Shown here one piece after another: positions 7,231 through 15,710 of a stretch of 64,000 nucleotides of DNA. The position numbers and the translations under genes are program-made. Under the pieces are notes generated by a model, which worked only from the letters and a program-made list of their open reading frames with translations, made no database searches and was not told where the DNA came from. Source of the stretch: Sodalis sp. dw_96 (lineage in GTDB: Bacteria; Pseudomonadota; Gammaproteobacteria; Enterobacterales; Enterobacteriaceae); the NCBI RefSeq assembly GCF_018449575.1, contig NZ_JAAVUT010000016.1, positions 53,744 through 117,743 of the forward strand, written 5' to 3'. Each line of letters starts with the position of its first letter. Position 1 is the stretch's first letter.

Positions 7231-8394
7231 TTATTGATCGACAATAAATCCGTCCAGATGGGGACGCATGGAAATCGGTTTGCTCAATGGCGGACGAATA
7301 CGTTGCGCATCCGGTAATAAGCGCATGCCCAGACCGGCCCCGTCGGGAATATCCACAAAACCGTTCAACGGCAGGGGAACCTTATCCACGATATTGCTTC
7401 CCAAATGCTCGGGACGAGATTCAAAGATTCCCGCTTCAAACCCGGTGGCATATTCCTGGATGGCAAAATTGGGAATGGCGGCCGCCAATTGTAAACAGGC
7501 GGCCAATCCTATGGGGGACAAGGGGTTGTGGGGGACAACCTGGACATGGTGCGCTTCGGCCATCGCCGCGACTTTTTTGCCGCCGGTAATGCCGCCGCAC
7601 AGGCACAAATCCACTCGGGCAAACTCCATGGCATTACGGCTTAACAGGGCCTGGAATTCATAGATTGTGGAAAAACGCTCGCCGGTGGCTATGGGAACAT
7701 GGATTTTATCCGCCACCCGCGCCATGGCATCGGCACCTTCCGGCCGGATCGGGTCCTCCACAAACATCGGGTGATACTCTTCTATGCCGCGGGTAAATGT
7801 CACCGCTTCCGGCGGCGTCAGGCGACGATGAAGCTCAATGAGTAAATCTACCCGATCTCCGACCACTTCACGCATGCGCCGGACATTATCGATGGCATCA
7901 CGCATTTTGCGAATGTGGGTTTTGAAATAAATCTGGTCATTGCCTTCGTCAAGGAAGGGGTTGAGATGACCGAATGCGGTAAATCCCGCCTCCATTTTAG
8001 CCTGACACTCTTCGAGTATTTTTTCGATGTTTTGCTCGTAGATATGACCGTATATCCGGGCTTTTTGACGAACCGGCCCCCCCAGTAATTGATAAATCGG
8101 CACATTCAGCGCCTGGCCTTTAATATCCCAAAGCGCGATATCTATCGCTGAAATGGCGGCATTGATGGCAAGCCCCTGGAAATAACTAAAGCGGTGCATC
8201 ACATTCCAATGATGCTCGATATCAAAAGCCGATTTCCCTTCAAGGTATTCGGCAAAACGGCGGATTGCCGCGCCCGACGCCTCAATATGTCCCCAGGCAC
8301 CCGATTCTCCATAGCCAACCAGTCCGCTTTCGGTTTCCACACGGGCAAACATGAACTGGCCGACATGTAATGGCTCAACCCGGATTATTTTCAT
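7231..8394 (-). CDS. Enolase-superfamily sugar acid dehydratase (mandelate racemase/galactonate-mannonate dehydratase type)
   Basis: This 387-residue cytoplasmic protein is a mandelate racemase/muconate lactonizing enzyme family member. The N-terminal capping domain is followed by a barrel with three acidic metal ligands: E187 (LLIELHRRLTP), E213 (FVEDP) and E239 (ATGERF), and a late histidine at 289 (VVPHNPLSP). These enzymes remove water from acid sugars to give 2-keto-3-deoxy acids, using Mg2+. The exact substrate (galactonate, mannonate, gluconate or another) cannot be read from sequence; E187 in place of the usual Asp of classic ManD is notable. It has a strong GAGGAG ribosome site. It follows the MHS transporter on the same strand by 39 bp, so uptake and dehydration are one operon, divergent from the LacI gene. 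Confidence 0.85.
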   Translation of the reverse strand: MKIIRVEPLHVGQFMFARVETESGLVGYGESGAWGHIEASGAAIRRFAEYLEGKSAFDIEHHWNVMHRFSYFQGLAINAAISAIDIALWDIKGQALNVPIYQLLGGPVRQKARIYGHIYEQNIEKILEECQAKMEAGFTAFGHLNPFLDEGNDQIYFKTHIRKMRDAIDNVRRMREVVGDRVDLLIELHRRLTPPEAVTFTRGIEEYHPMFVEDPIRPEGADAMARVADKIHVPIATGERFSTIYEFQALLSRNAMEFARVDLCLCGGITGGKKVAAMAEAHHVQVVPHNPLSPIGLAACLQLAAAIPNFAIQEYATGFEAGIFESRPEHLGSNIVDKVPLPLNGFVDIPDGAGLGMRLLPDAQRIRPPLSKPISMRPHLDGFIVDQ

Positions 8395-8433
8395 AGGCTC
8401 CTCACTTAATGTTTATGTCACAAATACCCTTCA

Positions 8434-9801
8434 TTACCGGCTCAGAGTGGATGAATATGCGCTGTGTGCTCCGGCCTGCTCATCGTTTTTGGTGTCGATA
8501 TCACGTAAATCGCGGCCGCGGGTTTCCGGTCCCAAAAAAACGGACAGGGCGGTGAGAACCGATAAAACAATGACGTAGACGGAAACCAGCTTGGGATCTC
8601 CTCCGCCCACGGCCAATAAACTCAGGGCAATAATCGGGGCTATTCCGCCGGAAATCGGCGATGTAACCTCTCTCGCCAGTGAAAACCCGGTATAGCGGAC
8701 CCGCGAAGGAAACATTTCCGCCAGCCATGGGCTTTGCGCCGACGTCATCATGGTTTTGGCAATGGAGGAGACCAGAAACAGACCGCTGTAAATCCAGATC
8801 AATTCACGGGTTTGTAATAGATGGAAAAAAGGGATAATAGCCAGACCGGATAAAATGGCGCCTCCTATATAAACAGGTTTACGTCCCACCTTATCGGAGA
8901 CCCAGCCAAATAAAGGCACGGTGATAAATTGTAATGCGGTACTGAACATCAGCGCGGTAACAATGGTTTCTCTGGGGATGTGCAGCTGCTGGGTGACATA
9001 GACGATAACAAACGATTCATAGATATAGGCCAGTGAATTGTCGCCCAACCTTGCGCCCCAGGCACAAAACAGTTGGCGTTTTGATGTCCTGAAAACCTCG
9101 CGAACCGGATTCTTGATGACGGCATTCCTGCGTTTGAGCTCTTCAAATATGGGCGACTCCTTCAGCTTCATGCGCAGGATAACGCCAATCACAATCACCA
9201 CGGTGCTCAACAAAAAGGGGATACGCCAGCCCCAGATGTCAAAAGCCTCTTTGGAAAAATGGGAAGAGAGGTTAAAGGTGGCCAGAGAGAGTAATAAACC
9301 CAGGGCAACGCCCATATAAGGCATTGCGCCATAGAGACCGCGCCGTTTGACCGGCGCATTTTCAACCACCATTAATACCGCGCCGGCGTATTCCGCCCCC
9401 GAGCCAAGCCCTTGCAGGGCGCGAAGCAGGGTCAATAGCACCGGTGCCGCAATACCGGCTTGGGCATAGGTGGGCAAAAACCCCATTAGGGTGGTGGACC
9501 CGCCCATTAATAATAGCGTGATCACCAGGACTTTTTTACGGCCGATGCGATCGCCGAGATGTCCAAACAGCACGCTGCCGAACGGACGGACAAAAAACCC
9601 GATGCTAAAGCTGCCAAAGGCTAAAATGGTGCCGATCAGGTGGTCGAAAGAGGGGAAAAACAATCTATTGAATAACGTTGCCGCCGCGGTAGCATAAAGA
9701 TAATAATCATACCATTCAACGGTGGTGCCGATGATGGCGCTGAGAATGGTATTACGTATTGCTTGCCGGGTTTCCGGCGTTTCAGCGATTGTTTGTTCCA
9801 C
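8434..9801 (-). CDS. MHS-family metabolite:proton symporter (MFS)
   Basis: This 455-residue, roughly 12-helix inner-membrane protein belongs to the metabolite:H+ symporter branch of the major facilitator superfamily (ShiA/KgtP/ProP relatives). Signatures are IGTTVEWYDYYLY in helix 1, GFFVRPFGSVLFGHLGDRIG between helices 2 and 3, and LQGLGSGAEYAGA. It starts with GTG at 9801. It is the first gene of the operon with the dehydratase, so its cargo is probably the corresponding sugar acid. The LacI operator pair lies 158 bp upstream of its start. Confidence 0.85.
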   Translation of the reverse strand: MEQTIAETPETRQAIRNTILSAIIGTTVEWYDYYLYATAAATLFNRLFFPSFDHLIGTILAFGSFSIGFFVRPFGSVLFGHLGDRIGRKKVLVITLLLMGGSTTLMGFLPTYAQAGIAAPVLLTLLRALQGLGSGAEYAGAVLMVVENAPVKRRGLYGAMPYMGVALGLLLSLATFNLSSHFSKEAFDIWGWRIPFLLSTVVIVIGVILRMKLKESPIFEELKRRNAVIKNPVREVFRTSKRQLFCAWGARLGDNSLAYIYESFVIVYVTQQLHIPRETIVTALMFSTALQFITVPLFGWVSDKVGRKPVYIGGAILSGLAIIPFFHLLQTRELIWIYSGLFLVSSIAKTMMTSAQSPWLAEMFPSRVRYTGFSLAREVTSPISGGIAPIIALSLLAVGGGDPKLVSVYVIVLSVLTALSVFLGPETRGRDLRDIDTKNDEQAGAHSAYSSTLSR

Positions 9802-9816
9802 GACGAGCCCCTTATG

Positions 9817-9841
9817 TAGGTGTACAGCTATAGGTGTACAG
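9817..9841. repeat. Two direct copies of TAGGTGTACAG
   Basis: TAGGTGTACAG occurs at 9817-9827 and again at 9831-9841, a 14-bp period, immediately upstream of the transporter start. Each copy contains the TGTACA palindrome. It may be a secondary regulatory site or a polymerase slip product. Confidence 0.5.
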
Positions 9842-9958
9842 GTTTGGCCAACGTTGGAATGAAAACGGCTAACGGCTCTTTGTTGCTACACTCTCGGTCA
9901 GCTTGTAATGATGCTTATAAAATGGAAATAGGCCGTTATGTTCGGTTTCTGACAAAAT

Positions 9959-9982
9959 GGAAACGTTTCCGGAAACGTTTCC
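9959..9982. promoter_or_regulatory. Two abutting perfect LacI-family operators
   Basis: The 12-bp palindrome GGAAACGTTTCC occurs twice back to back (9959-9970 and 9971-9982) in the divergent promoter region between the transporter operon and the lacI-type gene. The GAAACGTTTC core is the classical half-site arrangement of LacI/GalR-family operators with a central CG step. The adjacent regulator is the obvious ligand, probably repressing both directions including itself. Confidence 0.88.
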
Positions 9983-10037
9983 ATAATTTAAAATCGGTTA
10001 TCAGCTACTGTCAAGTTTCTCGAGCCAGAGGATGAAT

Positions 10038-11093
10038 ATGAGTTCTAAAAATGAGACACCGGTCAATGAACGTGCCGGGATCCGTCAAGTTGCTGAACTG
10101 GCAGGGGTAGGTATTGCCTCCGTTTCCCGGGTCCTTTCCGGGCAATCGGGCGTCAGTAAAAAAATGACCGAACGGGTTTTGCTGGCGGCGGAACAATTGA
10201 ACTATACGCCGAATGTCCTGGCGCAAAGCCTGCGACGCCGCTCAACCCGCTCAATCGGCTTTGTCTGTTCGGACATCACCAACCCTCTGCTGGCGTCCAT
10301 TGTCAGCGGGGCGGAAAGCGTCCTGGCAGCCTCGGGGTATTCCCTGCTGCTTACCAACTCCGGCGGAATGCCGGAAATGGATGCGGAGCATATAGAAGTA
10401 TTACAGCAGCGGCAGGTGGACGGCCTGATTTTACTACCGTCGCTGGAAAATGATGACGCTACCTTGCATGCCCTGCGTAAAAGTACTATGCCGTTGGTGG
10501 TGATTGACCGCACGTTGCCGGATGACGTTGAAGCGAATACGGTGCTCTCCGATCATTATCTTGGCGTGGGCGTTGCCGCCAGGGCGCTGTTGCAACAAGG
10601 CCACCGACGCATCGGACTGATCGTCGGACGGGATGTCCGGCCGACCCGGGAACGGATCCGCGCCGTACAGGATGCCTATCAGGCATGCAACGCGGCGCCC
10701 GATTATCTCATTGAAACCGGCATCCTGTCCGTTGCCCACGGCGAGCGGGCAATGGCGCATTTATTGGCGTTGCCGAACCCGCCCACCGCGGTGATTTTGG
10801 GCGGCAATCAGCTGCTGGAAGGGGCATTAACCGTGATTGAGCAACACAAGCTGATCCTCGGCCGTGACTTTTCGCTGGTGTGCTGTGATGACGTCGCCCT
10901 CAGTCGCTTGTTTTCTCCGCCGATTGCCACGGTAATGCGGGACAATATTTTATTAGGTAAGCGTGCCGCCCAGCTCTTATTGGGACAATTGGAAAACCCC
11001 CATGAAAAAGAGCAGGTGCTTTTGCCGACCTGGTTCGAAAACCGCGCCAGCTGCGGCCCGGTATCTCACATGCTGAACAAGCCGGGCGTTTAA
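10038..11093 (+). CDS. LacI/GalR-family transcriptional regulator
   Basis: This 351-residue repressor has an N-terminal LacI helix-turn-helix (IRQVAELAGVGIASVSRVLSG) with hinge helix (TPNVLAQSLRRRSTRSIG), followed by a periplasmic-binding-protein-like sugar-binding domain (from IGFVCSDITNPLLASIVSG to the C-terminus). The ATG at 10038 is chosen over 10032 because AGAGG lies 7 bases upstream. It is transcribed away from the sugar-acid transporter/dehydratase operon, and twin GGAAACGTTTCC operators lie 55 bp upstream. The effector is probably a sugar acid or its keto-deoxy derivative. Confidence 0.92.
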   Translation: MSSKNETPVNERAGIRQVAELAGVGIASVSRVLSGQSGVSKKMTERVLLAAEQLNYTPNVLAQSLRRRSTRSIGFVCSDITNPLLASIVSGAESVLAASGYSLLLTNSGGMPEMDAEHIEVLQQRQVDGLILLPSLENDDATLHALRKSTMPLVVIDRTLPDDVEANTVLSDHYLGVGVAARALLQQGHRRIGLIVGRDVRPTRERIRAVQDAYQACNAAPDYLIETGILSVAHGERAMAHLLALPNPPTAVILGGNQLLEGALTVIEQHKLILGRDFSLVCCDDVALSRLFSPPIATVMRDNILLGKRAAQLLLGQLENPHEKEQVLLPTWFENRASCGPVSHMLNKPGV

Positions 11094-11196
11094 GGCCGGC
11101 CAGCCTGATACCCTTTTATACATCACATCCGCCTGTGTGTTTTTCTTGACATGAGAATGCAACGTCACGGCGATTAAAACCTTGAGGGAGAGGGTA

Positions 11197-12300
11197 ATGG
11201 CACAATTTGCCTATGTCGGCTGCTATACATCGCGCCAGCGTGCCGCGCGAGGCCGCGGGATTGAGGTGTATGAGATAGATAACGCCGGAAAGTGGTTTTT
11301 GAAACAAACGGTTCAGCCCGTTCAGGATAATCCGTCATGGCTTATCCTGGATAGCCGGGGAGGGCTGCTGCACGCCGTTCATGGCGACGGCACCGCCCTG
11401 GCGACCTATGGCCGCGATCCGTTGTCGGGGCTGTTGACCTTGCTGGGTGAGCGGTCAACCGGACCGCAAAATCCCCATCCCGCCCTGGATCCCAAGCAGC
11501 GCAATAATCCGGTGCATGTGGCGTATGATCCCTCCGGACGCTATTTGCTGGTGGCCAATCTTAACGCGGGCAATGTCGCCGTATTCCCAATAGGAATCAA
11601 AGGTATACCCGACCCGGTTTGTTCAATCATCCCGATCCCCGGAAGGTCGTCGCCGGATCATCATGCCCCCGGGTTATCCCGCCCTCATGAAATCGTGTTT
11701 GATCACGGCGGTAAACATTTTGCATTGCCCATTCAGGGAAGAAGCGCCGGGAATGGTATTGATAGGGTGCGGATTTATGCCTTCAACGCCGGCCAATGCG
11801 TTCTCACCGATGAAGTCGACATGGCCGCCGGCAGTTGGCCCCGGCATGTTGATTTCCACCCGGATGGACGCTTTTTGTATGTTCTCAATGAAATAAGCAA
11901 CACCATCAGCGTATTTGACTATGATGAAACGGCGGGATCGCTGGCGTTGCGGCAGACGCTAAGCAGTTTGCCGCCGGACTATGCGGGCCGCAGTGATGCC
12001 GGTGAAATCGAAGTCCATGCCAACGGACGGTTTCTTTATGCTTCCAATCGCGGGCACGACAGTATCGGCGTGTTTGGTATTGATAGGGTAAGCGGCGGCG
12101 TTCATCCGATCGGCTGGGTACCTTGTGGGGGTAAAAACCCCCGCTTTACCACCTTGACACCGGATGGCCGGCGTTTTTACAGCGCCAATGAGGAAAGTGA
12201 TACCTTGACGGAATTCCTGGTGAATGCGGAAAGCGGCATGTTGGAGAACACGGGCAGGGTTATCAGCACCCCCAGTCCCACCTGCGTTATCTTTGCCTAA
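11197..12300 (+). CDS. Lactonase, 7-bladed beta-propeller family (6-phosphogluconolactonase YbhE-like)
   Basis: This 367-residue protein belongs to the Lactonase family with a seven-bladed propeller (Pgl/YbhE type). Typical repeats are visible: FAYVGCYTS at the start, NPSWLILDSRGGLLHAV, DPSGRYLLVANLNAGNVAVF, HPDGRFLYVLNEISNTISVF and ANGRFLYASNRGHDSIGVF, each about 50 residues apart. The family hydrolyses sugar lactones to aldonates. ATG 11197 follows GAGGGAGAGG and is preferred to a TTG at 11182. It follows the LacI regulator by 103 bp on the same strand. Within this locus it could open the lactone of the sugar acid that the neighbouring dehydratase uses; this is inference. Confidence 0.85.
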   Translation: MAQFAYVGCYTSRQRAARGRGIEVYEIDNAGKWFLKQTVQPVQDNPSWLILDSRGGLLHAVHGDGTALATYGRDPLSGLLTLLGERSTGPQNPHPALDPKQRNNPVHVAYDPSGRYLLVANLNAGNVAVFPIGIKGIPDPVCSIIPIPGRSSPDHHAPGLSRPHEIVFDHGGKHFALPIQGRSAGNGIDRVRIYAFNAGQCVLTDEVDMAAGSWPRHVDFHPDGRFLYVLNEISNTISVFDYDETAGSLALRQTLSSLPPDYAGRSDAGEIEVHANGRFLYASNRGHDSIGVFGIDRVSGGVHPIGWVPCGGKNPRFTTLTPDGRRFYSANEESDTLTEFLVNAESGMLENTGRVISTPSPTCVIFA

Positions 12301-12361
12301 AAAAATATTGGCTCGATTATTGCTTGCTGTATGTCATTTTCCACAAAAAAAGGATAGCGAT

Positions 12362-13258
12362 ATGAAACGAGGCGCAACGTTGGTCATCGGTATGGGAATA
12401 CTCATCTCTTCAGGTTCGGCGCTGGCGGAAGAACTGAGCGGAACATTAAAAAAAATAAATGATTCGGACGTCATTGCGGTGGGCTACAGAGAGACCAATA
12501 TACCCTTCTCTTATCAGGATGATGCTCACCACGTCATGGGGTATTCGCAGGAATATTCCGACAAAATTATCGATGCCGTTAAAAAGAAACTGAATAAACC
12601 CAATTTGACGGTTAAATTTGTACCCATAACCTCTCCCGATCGTATCCCTCTGCTGCAAAACGGCGTGTATGATGTTGAATGCGGGTCGACAACCAACAAT
12701 AAAGAACGGGCTCAGCAGGTTGAATTTTCAGATACCATCTTTATCGTCGGTACCCGCTTGTTAACGGCTAAAGACAGTAATATCAAGGATTTTAGCGATT
12801 TAAAAGGTAAGCCCGTTACCACCAATACCGGAACGACATCCGAGGTCATACTGAATAAGCTGAACGATACGCAGAATATGGGTATGCGGATTGTGACCTC
12901 TAAAGAGGGCGGCGCGCCGGCCTTTTACACACTGCAAAGCGGCCGGGCGGTGGCCTATATGATGGATGATGCCTTGCTGGCCGGCGATCGTTCCAAAGGC
13001 CGGGATCCCTCAAACTGGGTGATTGTCGGTACGCCTCAATCCCATGAAGCCTATGGCTGCATGATGCGAAAAGACGATCCGCAATTCTCCTCGCTGGTGA
13101 ATAAAACGATTGCGGATGCGCAGCTGTCGGGTGAAGCCGCCACATGGTATGAAAAATGGTTTAAACAGCCGATACCGCCCAAAGGGCTTAATATGAATTT
13201 CGACATGAGCGATGAAATAAAAGCCCTGTTTAAACACCCCAATAATAATGTGCTGTAA
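12362..13258 (+). CDS. Periplasmic binding protein of a polar amino acid ABC transporter (GltI-like), orphan
   Basis: This 298-residue secreted protein is a family 3 solute-binding protein. Residues 1-22 form a signal peptide ending ALA. The mature part contains VIAVGYRETNIPFSYQD, MGYSQEYSDKI, GVYDVECGSTTNNKERAQQVEFSDT and GKPVTTNTGTTSEVILN, typical of glutamate/aspartate receptors such as GltI. It follows the lactonase by 61 bp on the same strand. No permease or ATPase gene is adjacent, so it must use components encoded elsewhere or serve another purpose. ATG 12362 has AAGGATA upstream; the longer frame upstream overlaps the lactonase. Confidence 0.88.
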   Translation: MKRGATLVIGMGILISSGSALAEELSGTLKKINDSDVIAVGYRETNIPFSYQDDAHHVMGYSQEYSDKIIDAVKKKLNKPNLTVKFVPITSPDRIPLLQNGVYDVECGSTTNNKERAQQVEFSDTIFIVGTRLLTAKDSNIKDFSDLKGKPVTTNTGTTSEVILNKLNDTQNMGMRIVTSKEGGAPAFYTLQSGRAVAYMMDDALLAGDRSKGRDPSNWVIVGTPQSHEAYGCMMRKDDPQFSSLVNKTIADAQLSGEAATWYEKWFKQPIPPKGLNMNFDMSDEIKALFKHPNNNVL

Positions 13259-13271
13259 ACATAACGATTTA

Positions 13272-13296
13272 AATCCGCCTTCATGAAAGGCGGATT
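13272..13296. terminator. Bidirectional terminator hairpin
   Basis: AATCCGCCTT-catga-AAGGCGGATT is a perfect 10-bp stem lying between the convergent binding-protein and NTT-carrier genes, directly against the stop codon of the latter. The T-runs are weak on both sides. Confidence 0.75.
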
Positions 13297-14643
13297 CTAT
13301 TCTTTGTCAGGCGTTAGCAAGGCGATTTCCTCTTTTCGTACGCGCTCCAAATCCTCCTGCCTGCGCCCAAGCCAGAAACTCAACCCCAGCCACAGGGCGG
13401 AGAGGGGTATGGCCACGATGGCAATGCCGGTGACGCCGAGGCCCAGGGCAAGGAGCCCCGCATAGGTCCAGCCGGCCAGTTGATCCCCGCTGCGATAGAC
13501 AACGGTGTCGATGAAGTTTTTTGTCTTGTAGCGATCTTCCTTGGGTACGGAGGTAAAAAGCACCTCCCTGGCCGGACGGGCCAAGGCAAAGTTGCTGACC
13601 CGCCGCGCCACCTGTACCGCAACAAAGACGCCGATGGCCGGAGAGGCCGATAGCACGGTAAATCCCGCCACGCTGAAAAGCGGCAGCGCGCAGAGGGTCA
13701 CCGCAACCCCCGCCCATTTCATAAACCGTCCGGTAATGAACAGCTGAAACACCAGGGTCAGCACGTTGACCCAGAAATCGATATTGGCGAAGAAGGCGGT
13801 GCGGGCTCTGCCATCGACGAAATGCGCCGCGGCGATGGCCGCCTGTTGAAAGTACAAAATGGTGGAAGTCGTGGAATAAAAAAAGATGAAAAAAGCGATA
13901 CCCAGTAAATAGGGCGATCGGAAGGTGTGTGTCATCCCGGTGAAGATGCCGCCCCCTACCGGTTGGTGCGGATCCTCGCCGGGCAGCGGACGCTTGAACG
14001 CATCGCTTATGCGGGACAGCCGCCCCGATGCGAATACCGCCACCTCAAGCAGTATAATGGAGGCGAGCAGCAGGACGCTTTGCCCCAGCCGCTCGACGAA
14101 ACCGGACGTCAGCGCCGAACCTGCGATACCCCCGAGCGTAGCCCCCCCGGCCAGGAAGCCGAACAGTCGTTTGCCTTGCTCCGCATCAAACACATCCACG
14201 ATAAAGGACCAGAACACCGACACCACAAAGAGGTTGAAGACCGAGACCCAGATAAAGAACAGCCGTCCGATCCAGACATGTTGCGCCGGCGTCGCCAGGG
14301 CGAGCAAAATCAGAAACACCAGCAAATTCAGCATAAAGAAACGGTAGGTAATGGCAATAAACCGTTCGCGCGGCCAGTGCCGCACCGCAAAGGCGAAAGC
14401 GGGATGGATCGCCAGCATGGCCAGCAGCGTGCCGGTGAAGAGCCAGGGCAGGTTTCGCACGCCGCCCGCGACGCCCAGTTCGTCCCTGATGGGGCGCAGT
14501 ACATAGTAGGCCAGGAAAAGCGCGAAAATATAAAGCCAGGACCAGGCCAGCATGCGGATCTCATCCCGGCGTATGTGGGCAAACCGCTGTGGTTGCAACA
14601 AGAGCCGATTTAACAGGTCAGATACCGTGGTTTTAAAAGCCAT
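13297..14643 (-). CDS. ATP/ADP translocase-like (NTT/Npt family) or MFS membrane carrier
   Basis: This 448-residue integral membrane protein has about 12 hydrophobic segments. The N-terminal stretch LAYYVLRPIRDELGVAGGV is characteristic of the bacterial proteins annotated as NTP/NDP exchange transporters (COG3202) or MFS relatives found in free-living bacteria. Further features are DVFDAEQGKRLFGFLAGGATLGG and VLFTSVPKEDRYKTKNFIDTVVYRSGDQ, both common in that group. The true nucleotide exchangers belong to obligate intracellular bacteria; in free-living hosts the cargo is unknown. Its start overlaps the end of the aldo/keto reductase gene by 11 bp, so the two are co-translated. Confidence 0.7.
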   Translation of the reverse strand: MAFKTTVSDLLNRLLLQPQRFAHIRRDEIRMLAWSWLYIFALFLAYYVLRPIRDELGVAGGVRNLPWLFTGTLLAMLAIHPAFAFAVRHWPRERFIAITYRFFMLNLLVFLILLALATPAQHVWIGRLFFIWVSVFNLFVVSVFWSFIVDVFDAEQGKRLFGFLAGGATLGGIAGSALTSGFVERLGQSVLLLASIILLEVAVFASGRLSRISDAFKRPLPGEDPHQPVGGGIFTGMTHTFRSPYLLGIAFFIFFYSTTSTILYFQQAAIAAAHFVDGRARTAFFANIDFWVNVLTLVFQLFITGRFMKWAGVAVTLCALPLFSVAGFTVLSASPAIGVFVAVQVARRVSNFALARPAREVLFTSVPKEDRYKTKNFIDTVVYRSGDQLAGWTYAGLLALGLGVTGIAIVAIPLSALWLGLSFWLGRRQEDLERVRKEEIALLTPDKE

Positions 14644-15523
14644 GGCTCAGCTCGTTCACATCCTGTTCCGTCAGCCGCAACGACAATGCAGAGGCATTTT
14701 CTTTCACATGATCGGGCGAACCGGATTCAGGAATGGCGATGACATGCCCGCTTCGCATCGTCCAGGCGAGAGCCACCGCGGCCGGGCTGCGCTGATGCCG
14801 CTGGGCAACCCGGGTTAAGGCGGCATTGCTTAACAGGCCGCCGGTCATGCCGAGGGGGGAATAGGCCATAATCGGCAGTCCGTGCTGTATGCACCAGGGC
14901 AGCAGGTCCGCCTCGATGCTCCGTTGCGTGAGATTATAAAGCACCTGGTTAGCGGCACAGGCATTGCCGCCGGGGACGCGGAACAGGTCTTCCATATCCG
15001 CGACGTCAAAGTTTGATACCCCCCAGCGCCGGATACGTCCTTCCCCACGCAGGCTTTCGAAGGTATTGACCACCACGCTCAGATCCGATACGTCGCCGCG
15101 CCAGTGGAGCAGGTAAAGGTCGAGATAATGGGTGCCCAACCGGCTCAGACTTCCCATGCAGGCCTGGCGGATCCCGTCGGCGGTGGTGGCGTGATAGGGC
15201 AGTACCTTGGATACCAGAAATACCTTATCGCGCTGTCCGGCGATAACGCGTCCAATCATCCGCTCGGCACGGCCCTCACCGTACAGCTCGGCGGTATCAA
15301 GAAGCGTCATACCCAGCGAGATGCCGGTTCGCAGGGCGGCCTCCTCTTCTGCGGCCGGATGGCGGCCCAGTGCCAGATGCCAGGATCCCTGGCCCAGGGC
15401 CGGCGCTTTGCTGCCGTCCGGCAGCGGCACGCCTGACATTGCCGGCTGCGCCATTGCGCGGCCTCCCAAGAGGCTTATCGCCGCGCCCGCCAGACAGAAT
15501 TGCCGTCTTGTCAGACCTGCCAT
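14633..15523 (-). CDS. Aldo/keto reductase with Tat-type signal peptide
   Basis: This 296-residue protein is an NAD(P)H-dependent aldo/keto reductase. Its N-terminus, MAGLTRRQFCLAGAAISLL, has the twin-arginine motif TRRQF followed by a hydrophobic stretch and an AMA cleavage site, suggesting export as a folded holoenzyme. The catalytic tetrad is visible as D (LLDTAELYGEG, Asp and Tyr), K (FLVSKVLP) and H (LYLLHWRGD). The cofactor region near the C-terminus (IAIPESGSPDHVKENA) is intact. It is the upstream partner of the NTT-like carrier, overlapping it by 11 bp. A periplasmic reductase coupled to a membrane carrier is unusual; the substrate is unknown. Confidence 0.85.
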   Translation of the reverse strand: MAGLTRRQFCLAGAAISLLGGRAMAQPAMSGVPLPDGSKAPALGQGSWHLALGRHPAAEEEAALRTGISLGMTLLDTAELYGEGRAERMIGRVIAGQRDKVFLVSKVLPYHATTADGIRQACMGSLSRLGTHYLDLYLLHWRGDVSDLSVVVNTFESLRGEGRIRRWGVSNFDVADMEDLFRVPGGNACAANQVLYNLTQRSIEADLLPWCIQHGLPIMAYSPLGMTGGLLSNAALTRVAQRHQRSPAAVALAWTMRSGHVIAIPESGSPDHVKENASALSLRLTEQDVNELSHGF

Positions 15524-15710
15524 TGCATCACCCCCCTGTGTTGAAGGTTAACCGGGACATGCCTTAGTCTTTGGATATTATCCGCAGAATTCCACCTTTA
15601 CCACTATAGGAAAATATTCCCGGTCAGGGTCGCTTATCACTGATGATTTTCATTCTTGGACGGTCCATCATCCCCGGGCCTCATTCATTTTTCCCGACGC
15701 ACGTGATCAT

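Noticed and set aside
13927..14613. Long 228-codon frame opposite the NTT-like carrier
   Set aside because: It is the antisense shadow of a clear membrane protein gene and has a composition typical of such shadows.
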